Both the position numbers and the translations under genes were made by a program. A stretch of DNA of 64,000 nucleotides, from NCBI RefSeq assembly GCF_004365175.1, contig NZ_SOCE01000001.1, positions 4,905,403 through 4,969,402 of the forward strand, given 5' to 3'. Positions 1 to 7,602 of the stretch are shown here, piece after piece (within the stretch, counting starts at the first letter, position 1; each line of letters starts with the position of its first letter). The stretch is from Kribbella voronezhensis. Lineage in GTDB: Bacteria > Actinomycetota > Actinomycetes > Propionibacteriales > Kribbellaceae. Under the pieces are notes generated by a model, which had not been told where the DNA came from, ran no database searches, and was given only the letters and a program-made list of their open reading frames with translations.

Positions 1-192
1 GAGTCGTTCGACGAGTTGCACGCGTTCGCGCGGCAGGCCGGCATCCCCGCGCGCGCCTTCGATCGCGATCACTACGACGTCCCCTCCGACAAGTACGACG
101 AACTGATCGCGGCCGGCGCCACTCCGGTCGCCAGCCGCGACCTGGTCCGCCGCCTGATCGCCTCGGGCCTCCGTCACCGCAAGCGCACCTAG
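1..192 (+). CDS. DUF4031 domain protein, 3' end only
   Basis: The reading frame is open from the first base and stops at TAG 190-192, so only the last 63 residues are present and the start lies upstream of the window. The visible part, with ELHAFA-like, HYDV and LIAAGATPV-like segments followed by a basic LVRRL-SGLRHRK tail, resembles the C-terminal half of the small DUF4031 family, from memory of that family. No catalytic function is established for DUF4031 and I assign none. A short GCCGC/GCGGC hairpin at 205-218 lies between this gene and the convergent NTF2-like gene. Confidence 0.7.
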   Translation, partial: ESFDELHAFARQAGIPARAFDRDHYDVPSDKYDELIAAGATPVASRDLVRRLIASGLRHRKRT

Positions 193-204
193 TAGCAGAC
201 CTTC

Positions 205-218
205 GCCGCCGAAGCGGC
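205..218. terminator. small hairpin between convergent genes
   Basis: GCCGC (205-209), loop CGAA, GCGGC (214-218). It lies in the 34-bp gap between two convergent stop codons. It is GC-rich with no T-run, so it is only a weak candidate for a bidirectional terminator. Confidence 0.3.
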
Positions 219-226
219 ACGTAGTA

Positions 227-691
227 CTAGATCTCGACGTCCACGTGGGTCTCGCCCTCGGCCGGCACCGAGCCGGGCAGCGGAGAGGTGTCGACGTACT
301 TGATCTCGTAGCTGCGTTCGGCGAACTTCCAGCCGTCCGGCGTCCGCCGGTAGCGGTCGTGGTAGACGGCGTAGTTCGAGTACGACTGGCCGTCGTGGAA
401 GCGGCCGAACTCGTAGATGTAGGCGCGGCCGGTCGCGGTGTCACCGTCGACCACGACCGAGCCCGGGTGCACGTTCTGGACGAAGTACTCCCAGACGCTC
501 TTCATCCGGACGATGCCGGCCCGGATCTCGGCGCGGCTGGTGAACTCGACGGCGCCGGGGATCCGGAAGATGCCGTCCTCGGTGAACAGCTCGGCGAAAC
601 GGTCGTAGTCGTGCATCATCCCGGCATCGGTGAATTCGGCCGGCAGGGTGCCGATCTCGAACCGGTCGACGATGCTCTGCAAGTCGGTCAT
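227..691 (-). CDS. NTF2-like (SnoaL-like) protein
   Basis: A 154-residue single-domain protein with the NTF2/SnoaL pattern: an N-terminal helix with FTDAGMMHDYDRFAELF, then GIFRIPG, then C-terminal strands with the HDRYRRTPDGWKFAERSY motif typical of limonene-epoxide-hydrolase-like or SnoaL_4 folds. Such proteins are small-molecule isomerases, hydrolases or binding proteins, and the substrate cannot be read here. I chose the ATG at 691 over the in-frame start at 706 because AGAGGA lies 7 nt upstream of it. The gene is divergent from an ECF41-type sigma gene whose own C-terminus is also a SnoaL-like domain. Its upstream region carries a copy of the expected ECF41 promoter pattern, so it is probably the sigma factor's target. 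Confidence 0.85.
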   Translation of the reverse strand: MTDLQSIVDRFEIGTLPAEFTDAGMMHDYDRFAELFTEDGIFRIPGAVEFTSRAEIRAGIVRMKSVWEYFVQNVHPGSVVVDGDTATGRAYIYEFGRFHDGQSYSNYAVYHDRYRRTPDGWKFAERSYEIKYVDTSPLPGSVPAEGETHVDVEI

Positions 692-720
692 GGGTCGTCC
701 TCTCATCGGGTCATCTGCTC

Positions 721-773
721 GACGAGACGGCGGCCGGGAATGTGAGCCTCACATTTGGGGTCCGGGTTTCGTC
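721..773. promoter_or_regulatory. symmetrical divergent ECF41-type promoter
   Basis: AATGTGAG (739-746), one C, CTCACATT (748-755) form a perfect 17-bp palindrome. Reading right, TCACA (749-753) is followed after exactly 16 nt by CGTC (770-773). Reading left on the minus strand, TCACA (745-741) is followed after exactly 16 nt by CGTC (724-721). From memory, ECF41 sigma factors use a TGTCACA-like -35 and a CGTC-like -10 at about this spacing. Both the sigma gene and the NTF2-like gene would therefore be read from overlapping -35 elements. Confidence 0.65.
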
Positions 774-815
774 GGAGAGGATGAGAGGGCATTCGCGGAC
801 GTTGGGAGTGGACAG

Positions 816-1733
816 GTGAGCACCGAAACCGGAGGCGACCAGAGTCTGGGCGCGATCATGAGTGAGCGGCGGCAGTTGATCAACGTCGCCTACCGGCTGC
901 TCGGCTCGTTGGTGGACGCGGAGGACGTGGTACAGGAGACGTATGCGCGGTGGTACGCGATGTCGCCGGAGGAGCAGGAGGCGATCCAGTCGCCGGGTGC
1001 CTGGCTGACGACTGTTGCCAGCCGCATCTGTCTCGACCTGCTCGGGTCGGCCCGGGCCCGGCGCGAGAACTACGTGGGGGAATGGATTCCCGAGCCGCTG
1101 CCCGGGCGGACGGAATGGGTGAGCGGACGAACCGGTGGTGCGACGACCGACCCGGCCGACCGGATCACGCTCGACGAGTCGATCAACATGGCGTTCCTCG
1201 TAGTGCTCGAATCGATGACGCCGGCGGAGCGGGTCACCTTCGTCCTGCACGACGTCTTCCGCTACCCGTTCAAGGAGGTCGCCGAGATCGTCGGCCGGAC
1301 GCCGGCGGCCTGCCGCCAGCTGGCCACCTCGGCCCGTCGCCGGGTTCGCGACGCCGAGGCGCCGGTGACCACGCCGGCCCAGAAGGCCGAGGTCGTCCGG
1401 GACTTCAAGCTGGCCTGGGAGGCCAAGGACATCAACGCCCTGATCGGGCTCCTCGACCCCGACGCGACGTCGATCGCCGACGGCGGCGGTCTGGTCCCGG
1501 CGTTCCTGGAGCCGATCCGGGGTGGCGAGGAGGTCGCGCGTCTGATGCTGGAGGTCGCCAGAAGGGTGCCTGTGCTTGGACTGGTCGAACGCACGGTCAA
1601 CGGTCAGCCGGGCCTCGTCGCCCAGCAGAACGGTGTCACCGTCTCCGTCTTCGCCTTCGACGTCGTCGACGACCGGATCAAGCACCTGTGGATCATCCGG
1701 AACCCGGAGAAGCTGCGTCCCTGGACCGTATGA
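816..1733 (+). CDS. sigJ: ECF41-type RNA polymerase sigma factor (SigJ-like)
   Basis: A 305-residue ECF sigma factor. Sigma-2 covers roughly residues 15-85 (INVAYRLLGS, DAEDVVQETYARW), sigma-4 roughly 125-180 (helix-turn-helix FKEVAEIVGRTPAACRQLATSARRR), and a SnoaL-like domain from about 190 to the end. The linker carries WIPEPLPG and the C-terminus carries VNGQPG and RNPEKLRP, the signature motifs of the ECF41 group, in which the C-terminal domain replaces a separate anti-sigma factor and tunes activity. I chose GTG 816 because GGAG lies about 7 nt upstream; ATG 858 is an alternative. ECF41 genes usually sit beside a COE-type gene (decarboxylase, oxidoreductase or epimerase). Here the neighbour is an NTF2-like gene sharing a divergent promoter. 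Confidence 0.9.
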   Translation: MSTETGGDQSLGAIMSERRQLINVAYRLLGSLVDAEDVVQETYARWYAMSPEEQEAIQSPGAWLTTVASRICLDLLGSARARRENYVGEWIPEPLPGRTEWVSGRTGGATTDPADRITLDESINMAFLVVLESMTPAERVTFVLHDVFRYPFKEVAEIVGRTPAACRQLATSARRRVRDAEAPVTTPAQKAEVVRDFKLAWEAKDINALIGLLDPDATSIADGGGLVPAFLEPIRGGEEVARLMLEVARRVPVLGLVERTVNGQPGLVAQQNGVTVSVFAFDVVDDRIKHLWIIRNPEKLRPWTV

Positions 1734-1737
1734 CCAG

Positions 1738-1769
1738 AAGGCCCCCACAACAAAGTCTGTGGGGGCCTT
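1738..1769. terminator. strong bidirectional terminator hairpin
   Basis: AAGGCCCCCACA (1738-1749), an 8-nt loop, and TGTGGGGGCCTT (1758-1769) make a perfect 12-bp stem between the convergent stop codons of the sigma gene and the EF-Tu gene. The TT/AA ends allow function in both directions. Confidence 0.85.
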
Positions 1770-1772
1770 CGT

Positions 1773-2960
1773 TCAGTCGAGCAGTTCGGTCACGGTGCCG
1801 GCGGCGACCGTGTGGCCGCCTTCGCGGACCGCGAAGCCGAGGCCGACGTCCATCGCCACCGGCTTCTCCAGCTCCACGCCGAGCTCGATCGTGTCGCCGG
1901 GCATCACCAGGGTGATCTCACCGAGGTCGATGCCGCCGGACACGTCCGTGGTACGGAAGTAGAACTGCGGCCGGTAGTCCGCGGCGAACGGCGTGTGCCG
2001 GCCACCCTCGGCGGTGGACAGCGCATGCAGTTGCGCCCGGAACTTGCGGTGCGGCCGCACGCTGCCCGGCAGTGCCACCACCTGGCCACGACGGACCTCG
2101 TCGCGCTTGACGCCACGCAGCAGTACGGCGGCGTTGTCGCCCGCCTCCGCGGACTCCAGCGACTTGCCGAACGTCTCCATCCCGATCGCCACGCTCGCGA
2201 CGGTCGGGCCGAGACCCACCACCTCGATGGCGTCGCCGACCCGCAGCGACCCGCGCTCGACCGCACCGGTGACGACCGTGCCGCGGCCGCTGATGGTGAG
2301 CACGTTCTCGATCGGCATCAGGAACGGCTCGCCCAGCTCACGGTCCGGGACCGGCACGTAGTCGTCGACGGCGTCGAGCAGGTCGCCGACCGCCTTCATC
2401 CACTCGGGGTCGCCCTCGAGCGCACGCAGGCCGGACACCCGTACGACGGGTACTTCGTCGCCCGGGAAGCCGTACTCCGACAGCAACTCCCGGACCTCCA
2501 GCTCGACCAGGTCGAGCAGTTCGGGGTCGTCGACGGCGTCCGCCTTGTTCAGCGCGACCACCAGGTACGGCACACCGACGCGTTGTGCGAGCAGCACGTG
2601 CTCTCGCGTTTGCGGCATGGCGCCGTCCTGCGCCGACACGACCAGGATCGCGGCGTCCACCTGGGCGGCGCCGGTGATCATGTTCTTCACGTAGTCGGCG
2701 TGCCCGGGCATGTCGACGTGCGCGTAGTGCCGGTTGGCGGTCTCGTACTCCACGTGCGAGATGTTGATCGTGATCCCGCGCTGGACCTCCTCGGGCGCCC
2801 GGTCGATCCCGTCGAACGCGACGAACGAGTTGAGGTTCGGGTAGCGCTCGGCGAGCACCTTGGTGATCGCGGCGGTCAGCGTGGTCTTGCCATGGTCGAC
2901 GTGCCCCATGGTGCCGATGTTGAGGTGCGGCTTGGTCCGCACGAACTGGCTCTTGGCCAT
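1773..2960 (-). CDS. tuf: elongation factor Tu, divergent paralogue
   Basis: A 395-residue EF-Tu that delivers aminoacyl-tRNA to the ribosome as a GTPase. The G motifs are intact: GHVDHGKT (19-26), RGITI (61-65), DMPGH (83-87) and NKAD. All three domains are full length. It differs from housekeeping actinobacterial EF-Tu at usually fixed positions: DCPGH is DMPGH, GTIGH is GTMGH, the G5 SAL is SGL, LLARQVG is LLAQRVG (R127 replaces the residue equivalent to E. coli Q124), RFAIREGG is GFAVREGG, and the end is VTELLD. It stands alone, not next to fusA/rpsGL, as expected of a second copy like the divergent Tuf3 of Streptomyces. I chose ATG 2960 (MAKSQF) by homology; AGGGAAA lies upstream. The paralogue reading is firm. 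A role in stress or elfamycin tolerance is inference. Confidence 0.93.
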   Translation of the reverse strand: MAKSQFVRTKPHLNIGTMGHVDHGKTTLTAAITKVLAERYPNLNSFVAFDGIDRAPEEVQRGITINISHVEYETANRHYAHVDMPGHADYVKNMITGAAQVDAAILVVSAQDGAMPQTREHVLLAQRVGVPYLVVALNKADAVDDPELLDLVELEVRELLSEYGFPGDEVPVVRVSGLRALEGDPEWMKAVGDLLDAVDDYVPVPDRELGEPFLMPIENVLTISGRGTVVTGAVERGSLRVGDAIEVVGLGPTVASVAIGMETFGKSLESAEAGDNAAVLLRGVKRDEVRRGQVVALPGSVRPHRKFRAQLHALSTAEGGRHTPFAADYRPQFYFRTTDVSGGIDLGEITLVMPGDTIELGVELEKPVAMDVGLGFAVREGGHTVAAGTVTELLD

Positions 2961-3258
2961 GATGTGTGTTTTCCCTTGCTGGTCAGAGGATTCGACTGAG
3001 CCAGGACCCCCGGCCACACACCTTCGACACAGCAGTCGGTACTGCGGTGAAGGGGGCCGGTTTGCCGTGCCACCCTCCTCCGCGGGTCCTGCTTCAGCAG
3101 GAGGAGGGTCGGCTTCGCGCGCCGGTGAACAGATCCTCTGACGTCCACGCAGCAGCGCCCGTCAGGCAGACGCCTGACAGGTACGCAACAGAATCCACGC
3201 GGAACATGTCGATCACGGTAGAGCTCAACGCTGCCTCGGGCAACGGAATTCCCGGACC
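2961..3258 (-). promoter_or_regulatory. 298-bp tuf upstream region with structured leader
   Basis: I see no gene here. The region holds two hairpin sets. ACCCTCCTCC (3072-3081) pairs perfectly with GGAGGAGGGT (3100-3109). Inside and overlapping it, TCCTGC (3087-3092) pairs with GCAGGA (3097-3102), sharing bases 3100-3102 with the outer arm. Further from the gene, GTCAGGC (3161-3167) and GCCTGAC (3172-3178) form a 7-bp inverted repeat with a 4-nt loop. The layout suits a transcribed leader with alternative folds plus an operator. I cannot place a convincing -35/-10 pair. Confidence 0.4.
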
Positions 3259-4140
3259 CTAACCGAGGCGCGGGACGACCAGTTCGGTGGCCGCAGCGAG
3301 GAGGGCGTCGTCGTACTTCGCGTCGGCTGTCGCGCGGCTGGACATGATCGCCAGGACGATCGGGGACCGGCCGGGGGGCCAGACGACGGCGATGTCGTTG
3401 CGGGTGCCGTAGCCGCCGCTGCCGGTCTTGTCGCCGACCTTCCAGTTCTTGGGGACGCCGGCCCGGATCAGGGTGTCGCCGGTGGTGTTGCGACGCATCC
3501 AGTCGATCAGCAAGGCACGCCTGGCGATGGGCAGTGCCTGGCCGAGGGTGTAGGCGCGCAGACTGGTCGCGATGGCGCGCGGCGTGGTGGTGTCACGGAT
3601 GTCGCCGGGTGTGGCTTCGTTCAGGGTGGGTTCGGTGCGGTCGACGTGCGTCGTACGGTCTCCCAGGCGGTGCAGACGGGCCTGGAGGCCGGCCGGTCCG
3701 CCCAGCTCGCGGAAGAGCAGGTTGGCGGCGGTGTTGTCGCTGTAGCGGAGGGCGGCGTCGCAGATTTGGCGCAGAGTCATACCGGTCGCGACGTGCTTCT
3801 CCGTAATGGGGGAGTAGGTGACCAGGTCCGCCTCGGTGTAGCGGATCAGCTTGTCCAGGTTCCGGCCGTCGCTGAGCAGGGCTCCGACGGACAGGGCTTT
3901 GGAGGTCGACGCGTAGGCGAACCGCTCGTCGGCTCGGTAGGTGACTGTGCGACCGGTGCCGGTGTCCAGCGCGTACACGCCCAGCCGGGCGTCGTACTGC
4001 TTCTCCAAGGCGCTGAAGGGAGCCACCGCTGGGGTCGAGGTCGCCGGTGGCGCGCTGGGCGGAGAGACGGCTGTGGCAGCGGGCTCGGCACAGCTGGTGG
4101 CCAGGAGAAACAGCATGGAGATCGCTACGGCTCGACGCAT
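3259..4140 (-). CDS. class A beta-lactamase
   Basis: A 293-residue serine beta-lactamase with the class A motifs in order: S78-T-S-K81 (active-site serine and lysine), YSDN, an EPTLNE omega-loop segment containing the deacylating Glu, and DKTGSGGYGT near the C-terminus. Residues 1-17 form a short signal peptide ending LLATSC, a marginal lipobox, so the enzyme is probably exported and may be lipid-anchored; a Pro/Ala/Thr-rich linker (19-41) then leads to the catalytic domain. The product would hydrolyse beta-lactams outside the membrane. No BlaI/BlaR regulator is adjacent. It lies 19 bp downstream of the HD/PQQ fusion gene on the same strand and may be co-transcribed with it. The substrate range cannot be inferred. 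Confidence 0.93.
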   Translation of the reverse strand: MRRAVAISMLFLLATSCAEPAATAVSPPSAPPATSTPAVAPFSALEKQYDARLGVYALDTGTGRTVTYRADERFAYASTSKALSVGALLSDGRNLDKLIRYTEADLVTYSPITEKHVATGMTLRQICDAALRYSDNTAANLLFRELGGPAGLQARLHRLGDRTTHVDRTEPTLNEATPGDIRDTTTPRAIATSLRAYTLGQALPIARRALLIDWMRRNTTGDTLIRAGVPKNWKVGDKTGSGGYGTRNDIAVVWPPGRSPIVLAIMSSRATADAKYDDALLAAATELVVPRLG

Positions 4141-4159
4141 GTGGTCAGAGGGTAGTGGT

Positions 4160-6541
4160 CTAGTTCAAGGCGAAGAGGCGCGTGTTGTCGGAGAAGATCG
4201 GGCGGCCGTCGGCGACCGTGACGGCCGGCTTGTCGCAGGTGACCTTCTTGGTGTCCGCGACCGAGGCCGCGGTCGGGCCGGCGACGATCGGGCGGGGCAG
4301 GATGCCGGTGGTGCCGACCAGGACGGGAGAGCAGGTGCCGTCGGGTTGCGGCATCAGCGTGACCACGCGGCCGTCTGGCAGCATCCCGAAGCCGTCCCGC
4401 GGGTACTGGGGCCGCTGCAGCTTCGGTGGCACCGGCAGGAGGTGGTGCCACTGCGTCGTACCGTCTGCTGGGCTCGATGCCGACACGTCGTAGTTCTGTA
4501 CCTGGCCCGCCTCGTTGTTGGTGCGGCAGGTGACCAGGACGAGGGACGCGTGGGTCGCCGTCAACTGCGCGTCGCAGGACGACGCGCCGAGCCGCGGCCT
4601 CGGCGTACCGGGGACGGGTGAGGTCCACAGCACGCGGCCTTCGCCGACGTCCACTGCCCACTGGTAGAGCGTTCCGCCGGCCGCGCCCGTCCACACCAGC
4701 CCCGTGACCTCGCGGCTGTCCGGCACGGCGACCATGTCCCCGACCCAGGTCGTCGGGTCGAGTTCGGCGCTCAGCTCGAACCGGATGCCCAGATCGACCT
4801 CCCAGCGCTGCTTGCCGTCGGTCAGGTCGAGCCCGCGAACCACGGCGTGGTTGTCATCGCAGGCGTCGACCACGACGGCCTGGTCGGCCAGCAGCACGCC
4901 TTGCGTCACAGTGCACTGCAACCGGGTCCGCCAGTGAGTCGGGTTGCTGACGCCGTGCGCGACGACGTACTTGCCCTCTGCAACGAGTAGTTGGTTCGCG
5001 TCAACGGCCAGTGCCGTGCCGTCGGTGTGTACCTCGGTGAGCGGCTTACCGGTGCCTGCATCCAGTACGGCGTACGTGGGCAGGTCGATGCCGCTCGGTG
5101 CACGGTTACCGGCGTACGGGAGGTGTGCCGCCAGCGTCCGGCCGTCGCCGGAGACCAGGAGGCCACGGGACCCGCTGGAGGCGGCACCGTCGACGTCGGC
5201 GCGCGCGTAGCGCCACCTGATCTGCCCGGTGGTCGCGTCGGACATCACCACGCCGTCGGAGCGGAGCTCGGCGACACCGCCGGCCGTGCCCGCGATCGCA
5301 CCGGTCGCTGGGACCTCACGACTCCAGGCGAGTTCACCATCGAGCTGGACCGGCAGTACGCCGGGCGGCACGGTCGTGGTGGTACTCACGGTGTTCGCTG
5401 TCTCGAGCCGGGCCTGAACGAACGGTTCGCCGGCCGACACGACGATCCAGGCCAGCAGGGAAGCGCAGACGAGGGTCACTCCAAGGCCTAGCGCACGCGG
5501 TGGCGCCAGAGCGTACGGCGGTGCGAGGCGGAGGCGGCGGGCCAGTGCGAGGAGTGCTCCGGCGAGTACCAGGGCGACGGAGGCGAGCATCAGGTACGGC
5601 CAGCGCTCGCTCATGGCAGCGCCCGGCTGTGCGGCGGGCCAGCGCCACCAGCACACGCCGATCGCGATCACACCCAGGCCGATCAACGCGAGAGCAGGAA
5701 TGGTGACCAGCCGCGGTTGAACTCGTCGGTACCACGCGCAGGTGAGGGCGGCAGCTACCGCAGTACCGGCGATCGGTGCCCAGACCGGGAAGCCGGTGGA
5801 CTCGTCCGCAGCGGCGGGCCAGTGTGCGGCAGCGCCGAGGCCGCGGCCGAGCAGGACAGAGGCTGCGACGATCACCCCGAGGGCGGCACCCAGGTAGATC
5901 ATCGGGATCAGCCCGGAGATCGGACGGGCCGCCTTGGGCGCCCAGGTGGACAGCTCCCGGCTCAGGTTCGCCCTGGCGGCGGCTTCCCACCTCTCGTGGC
6001 CCCGGCTGGTCGCGTACAGCGCAGTACCGGCCAGGCCCTGCAGGAACGTCATCCGGCCGCGGGCGAAGTCCCGGTCGCCGATGTGCCCGTACTCCTCGCG
6101 GATCCCGGTCGCGTACTCGTCGTACCGGTCGGCGGGCAGGCTGAGGATGCGCAGGTCCGCGTCGCACAGGACCGCGCCGTTCGCGTCGTCGGGGTCGCAG
6201 TCGTGCTTGGCGGTGAGCCGGATCAGCCGGCCGATCTCGTCGACCTGCTCGGCCGGTACGCCGTACGCCGACAGCTCGAGCTCGGCCAGTTGCGCGGAGA
6301 GCTCTTCGTTCTCACCCGGTTCGGCCGTCGGATCGTAGATGGCGTCGTGGAACCAGGCCGCGAGCCGCACGGTCTCCGGGTCCTCGGCCAGGTCGGCGAG
6401 CTCGTCGACGGTTTCGAGCATCTCGGTCAGGTGCCGCTGGTCGTGGTAGTGCCGATGTTGCTCTGCGTAACGAGCCAGCAGATCATCGCCCAGCGGCTGC
6501 GCGTGCGGCAGCAGGCGATTCCACTGGTCGCGCAGGTCCAT
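4160..6541 (-). CDS. HD-domain / transmembrane / PQQ-propeller fusion, intact HD
   Basis: A 793-residue protein with three parts. Residues 1-205 resemble the COG4339-type HD superfamily: YHDQRHL (32-38), WFHD (63-66) and a later CDADLRIL supply the metal-binding His/Asp set, so it could be an active metal-dependent phosphohydrolase on the cytoplasmic side. Residues about 210-400 hold roughly five hydrophobic segments. The remainder is a repetitive beta-sheet region with DATTGQIRWRY, DAGTGKPL and LTDGKQRWEV repeats, as in PQQ-binding-like quinoprotein beta-propellers, probably outside the membrane. I chose ATG 6541 because upstream sequence looks non-coding and the paralogue aligns from here. 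Its own paralogue lies at 7603-9891. The function is unknown; an extracytoplasmic sensor linked to an HD enzyme is a guess. Confidence 0.8.
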   Translation of the reverse strand: MDLRDQWNRLLPHAQPLGDDLLARYAEQHRHYHDQRHLTEMLETVDELADLAEDPETVRLAAWFHDAIYDPTAEPGENEELSAQLAELELSAYGVPAEQVDEIGRLIRLTAKHDCDPDDANGAVLCDADLRILSLPADRYDEYATGIREEYGHIGDRDFARGRMTFLQGLAGTALYATSRGHERWEAAARANLSRELSTWAPKAARPISGLIPMIYLGAALGVIVAASVLLGRGLGAAAHWPAAADESTGFPVWAPIAGTAVAAALTCAWYRRVQPRLVTIPALALIGLGVIAIGVCWWRWPAAQPGAAMSERWPYLMLASVALVLAGALLALARRLRLAPPYALAPPRALGLGVTLVCASLLAWIVVSAGEPFVQARLETANTVSTTTTVPPGVLPVQLDGELAWSREVPATGAIAGTAGGVAELRSDGVVMSDATTGQIRWRYARADVDGAASSGSRGLLVSGDGRTLAAHLPYAGNRAPSGIDLPTYAVLDAGTGKPLTEVHTDGTALAVDANQLLVAEGKYVVAHGVSNPTHWRTRLQCTVTQGVLLADQAVVVDACDDNHAVVRGLDLTDGKQRWEVDLGIRFELSAELDPTTWVGDMVAVPDSREVTGLVWTGAAGGTLYQWAVDVGEGRVLWTSPVPGTPRPRLGASSCDAQLTATHASLVLVTCRTNNEAGQVQNYDVSASSPADGTTQWHHLLPVPPKLQRPQYPRDGFGMLPDGRVVTLMPQPDGTCSPVLVGTTGILPRPIVAGPTAASVADTKKVTCDKPAVTVADGRPIFSDNTRLFALN

Positions 6542-6690
6542 GGCTGGGAGTCTCGCACCCGGAACAGGCCTGTACCGACCGATCCGGGGCTCGGGGTTAG
6601 GGTCGTGGCCAAAGCGATATCGCCTCGTCACCAGACCGGTGCGGGAGCGTCGGATCCGCAGGTTTCTGCCGGGTGGAAGAGGAGCGCGCG

Positions 6691-7566
6691 ATGCGATTCG
6701 GTCTGGTCGGTACCGGTCACTGGGCGCGGGTGACGCACGGGCCGGGGCTCCGCGCGGCCGAGGGCGTCGAGCTGGTCGGAGTGTGGGGCCGAAGCGCCGA
6801 CAAGGCGTCACGCTTAGCGACCGAGCTGGGAGCGACCGGATACGACGACTACGCCGAGTTACTGGAGGTCGTGGATGCCGTCGCGTTCGCCGTACCGCCG
6901 AAGATCCAGGCGACGATGGCGCTCGAAGCCGCTGCCGTAGGCAAGCATCTGCTGCTGGACAAGCCGGTCGCGGACTCCCTCGACGACGCCCGGGCGCTGG
7001 CCGGCGAGGCGACCGCGGAAGGAATCGCGTCGGTGGTGTTCTTCACCGGCCGCTTCGCGCCGGAACTGCGGTCCTTCTTCGCCGAGGTCGAGGAGACCGG
7101 CGGCTGGCGCGGCGGCTGGTGCCGGATGCTCGCCTCCTTGGACGCCCCCGGCAACCCGTACGCCGAATCCGCGTGGCGCCGCGAGAAGCGAGGCGCCCTC
7201 TGGGACGTCGGCCCGCACGCGCTGTCCAACCTGACCGCGATGCTCGGCCCCATCGCCTCGCTGCAGGCCGTGGGCGGCGCAGGCGACCTGGTCCACCTCG
7301 TCGTCACCCATGAATCCGGCGCCACCAGCACCGCCAGTCTTTCCCTCAGCGCCCCGCCGAACGGTACAAGCTTCGAAACCGGCCTCTGGGGAGAATCCGG
7401 CACCACGCTCCTCCCGCGCGCCACGACGCCGGCTACCAACTCCCTGAGTCGTGCGGCCGAGGAACTGGTAGCCGCCGCCGAGTCCGGCGACTCGCACCCG
7501 GTGGACGTCGTCTTCGGCACCCACATCGTCGAACTCCTGGCCTCCGCCGAAGCCCAACTCCACTAG
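6691..7566 (+). CDS. Gfo/Idh/MocA family oxidoreductase
   Basis: A 291-residue NAD(P)-dependent sugar or cyclitol dehydrogenase-like protein. The N-terminal Rossmann fold begins FGLVGTGHWARV (GxGxxA-like dinucleotide loop). The DAVAFAVPP segment and the LLLDKPVADSLDDA segment, with the family's E/D-KP lysine, follow. The C-terminal half is the usual alpha/beta substrate domain with WDVGPHALS. I chose ATG 6691 because GAGGAG lies 6 nt upstream; the in-frame GTG at 6673 is less likely. It is transcribed away from the first HD/PQQ gene and towards the second, so it sits between the two paralogues. The substrate cannot be named. Confidence 0.88.
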   Translation: MRFGLVGTGHWARVTHGPGLRAAEGVELVGVWGRSADKASRLATELGATGYDDYAELLEVVDAVAFAVPPKIQATMALEAAAVGKHLLLDKPVADSLDDARALAGEATAEGIASVVFFTGRFAPELRSFFAEVEETGGWRGGWCRMLASLDAPGNPYAESAWRREKRGALWDVGPHALSNLTAMLGPIASLQAVGGAGDLVHLVVTHESGATSTASLSLSAPPNGTSFETGLWGESGTTLLPRATTPATNSLSRAAEELVAAAESGDSHPVDVVFGTHIVELLASAEAQLH

Positions 7567-7602
7567 CCCAACATCTGCTCACGAACTTCGGTGCGTGGGG
7601 TG

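Noticed and set aside
711..1748. Long open frame on the minus strand opposite the sigma factor
   Set aside because: Its translation is rich in Arg/Gly/Pro without domain patterns, whereas the plus strand encodes a complete ECF41 sigma factor. It is an antisense shadow typical of high-GC DNA.
5717..6733. 338-codon open frame on the plus strand inside the HD/PQQ gene
   Set aside because: It shows no recognisable domain, while the minus strand here encodes HD and membrane segments matched by a paralogue.
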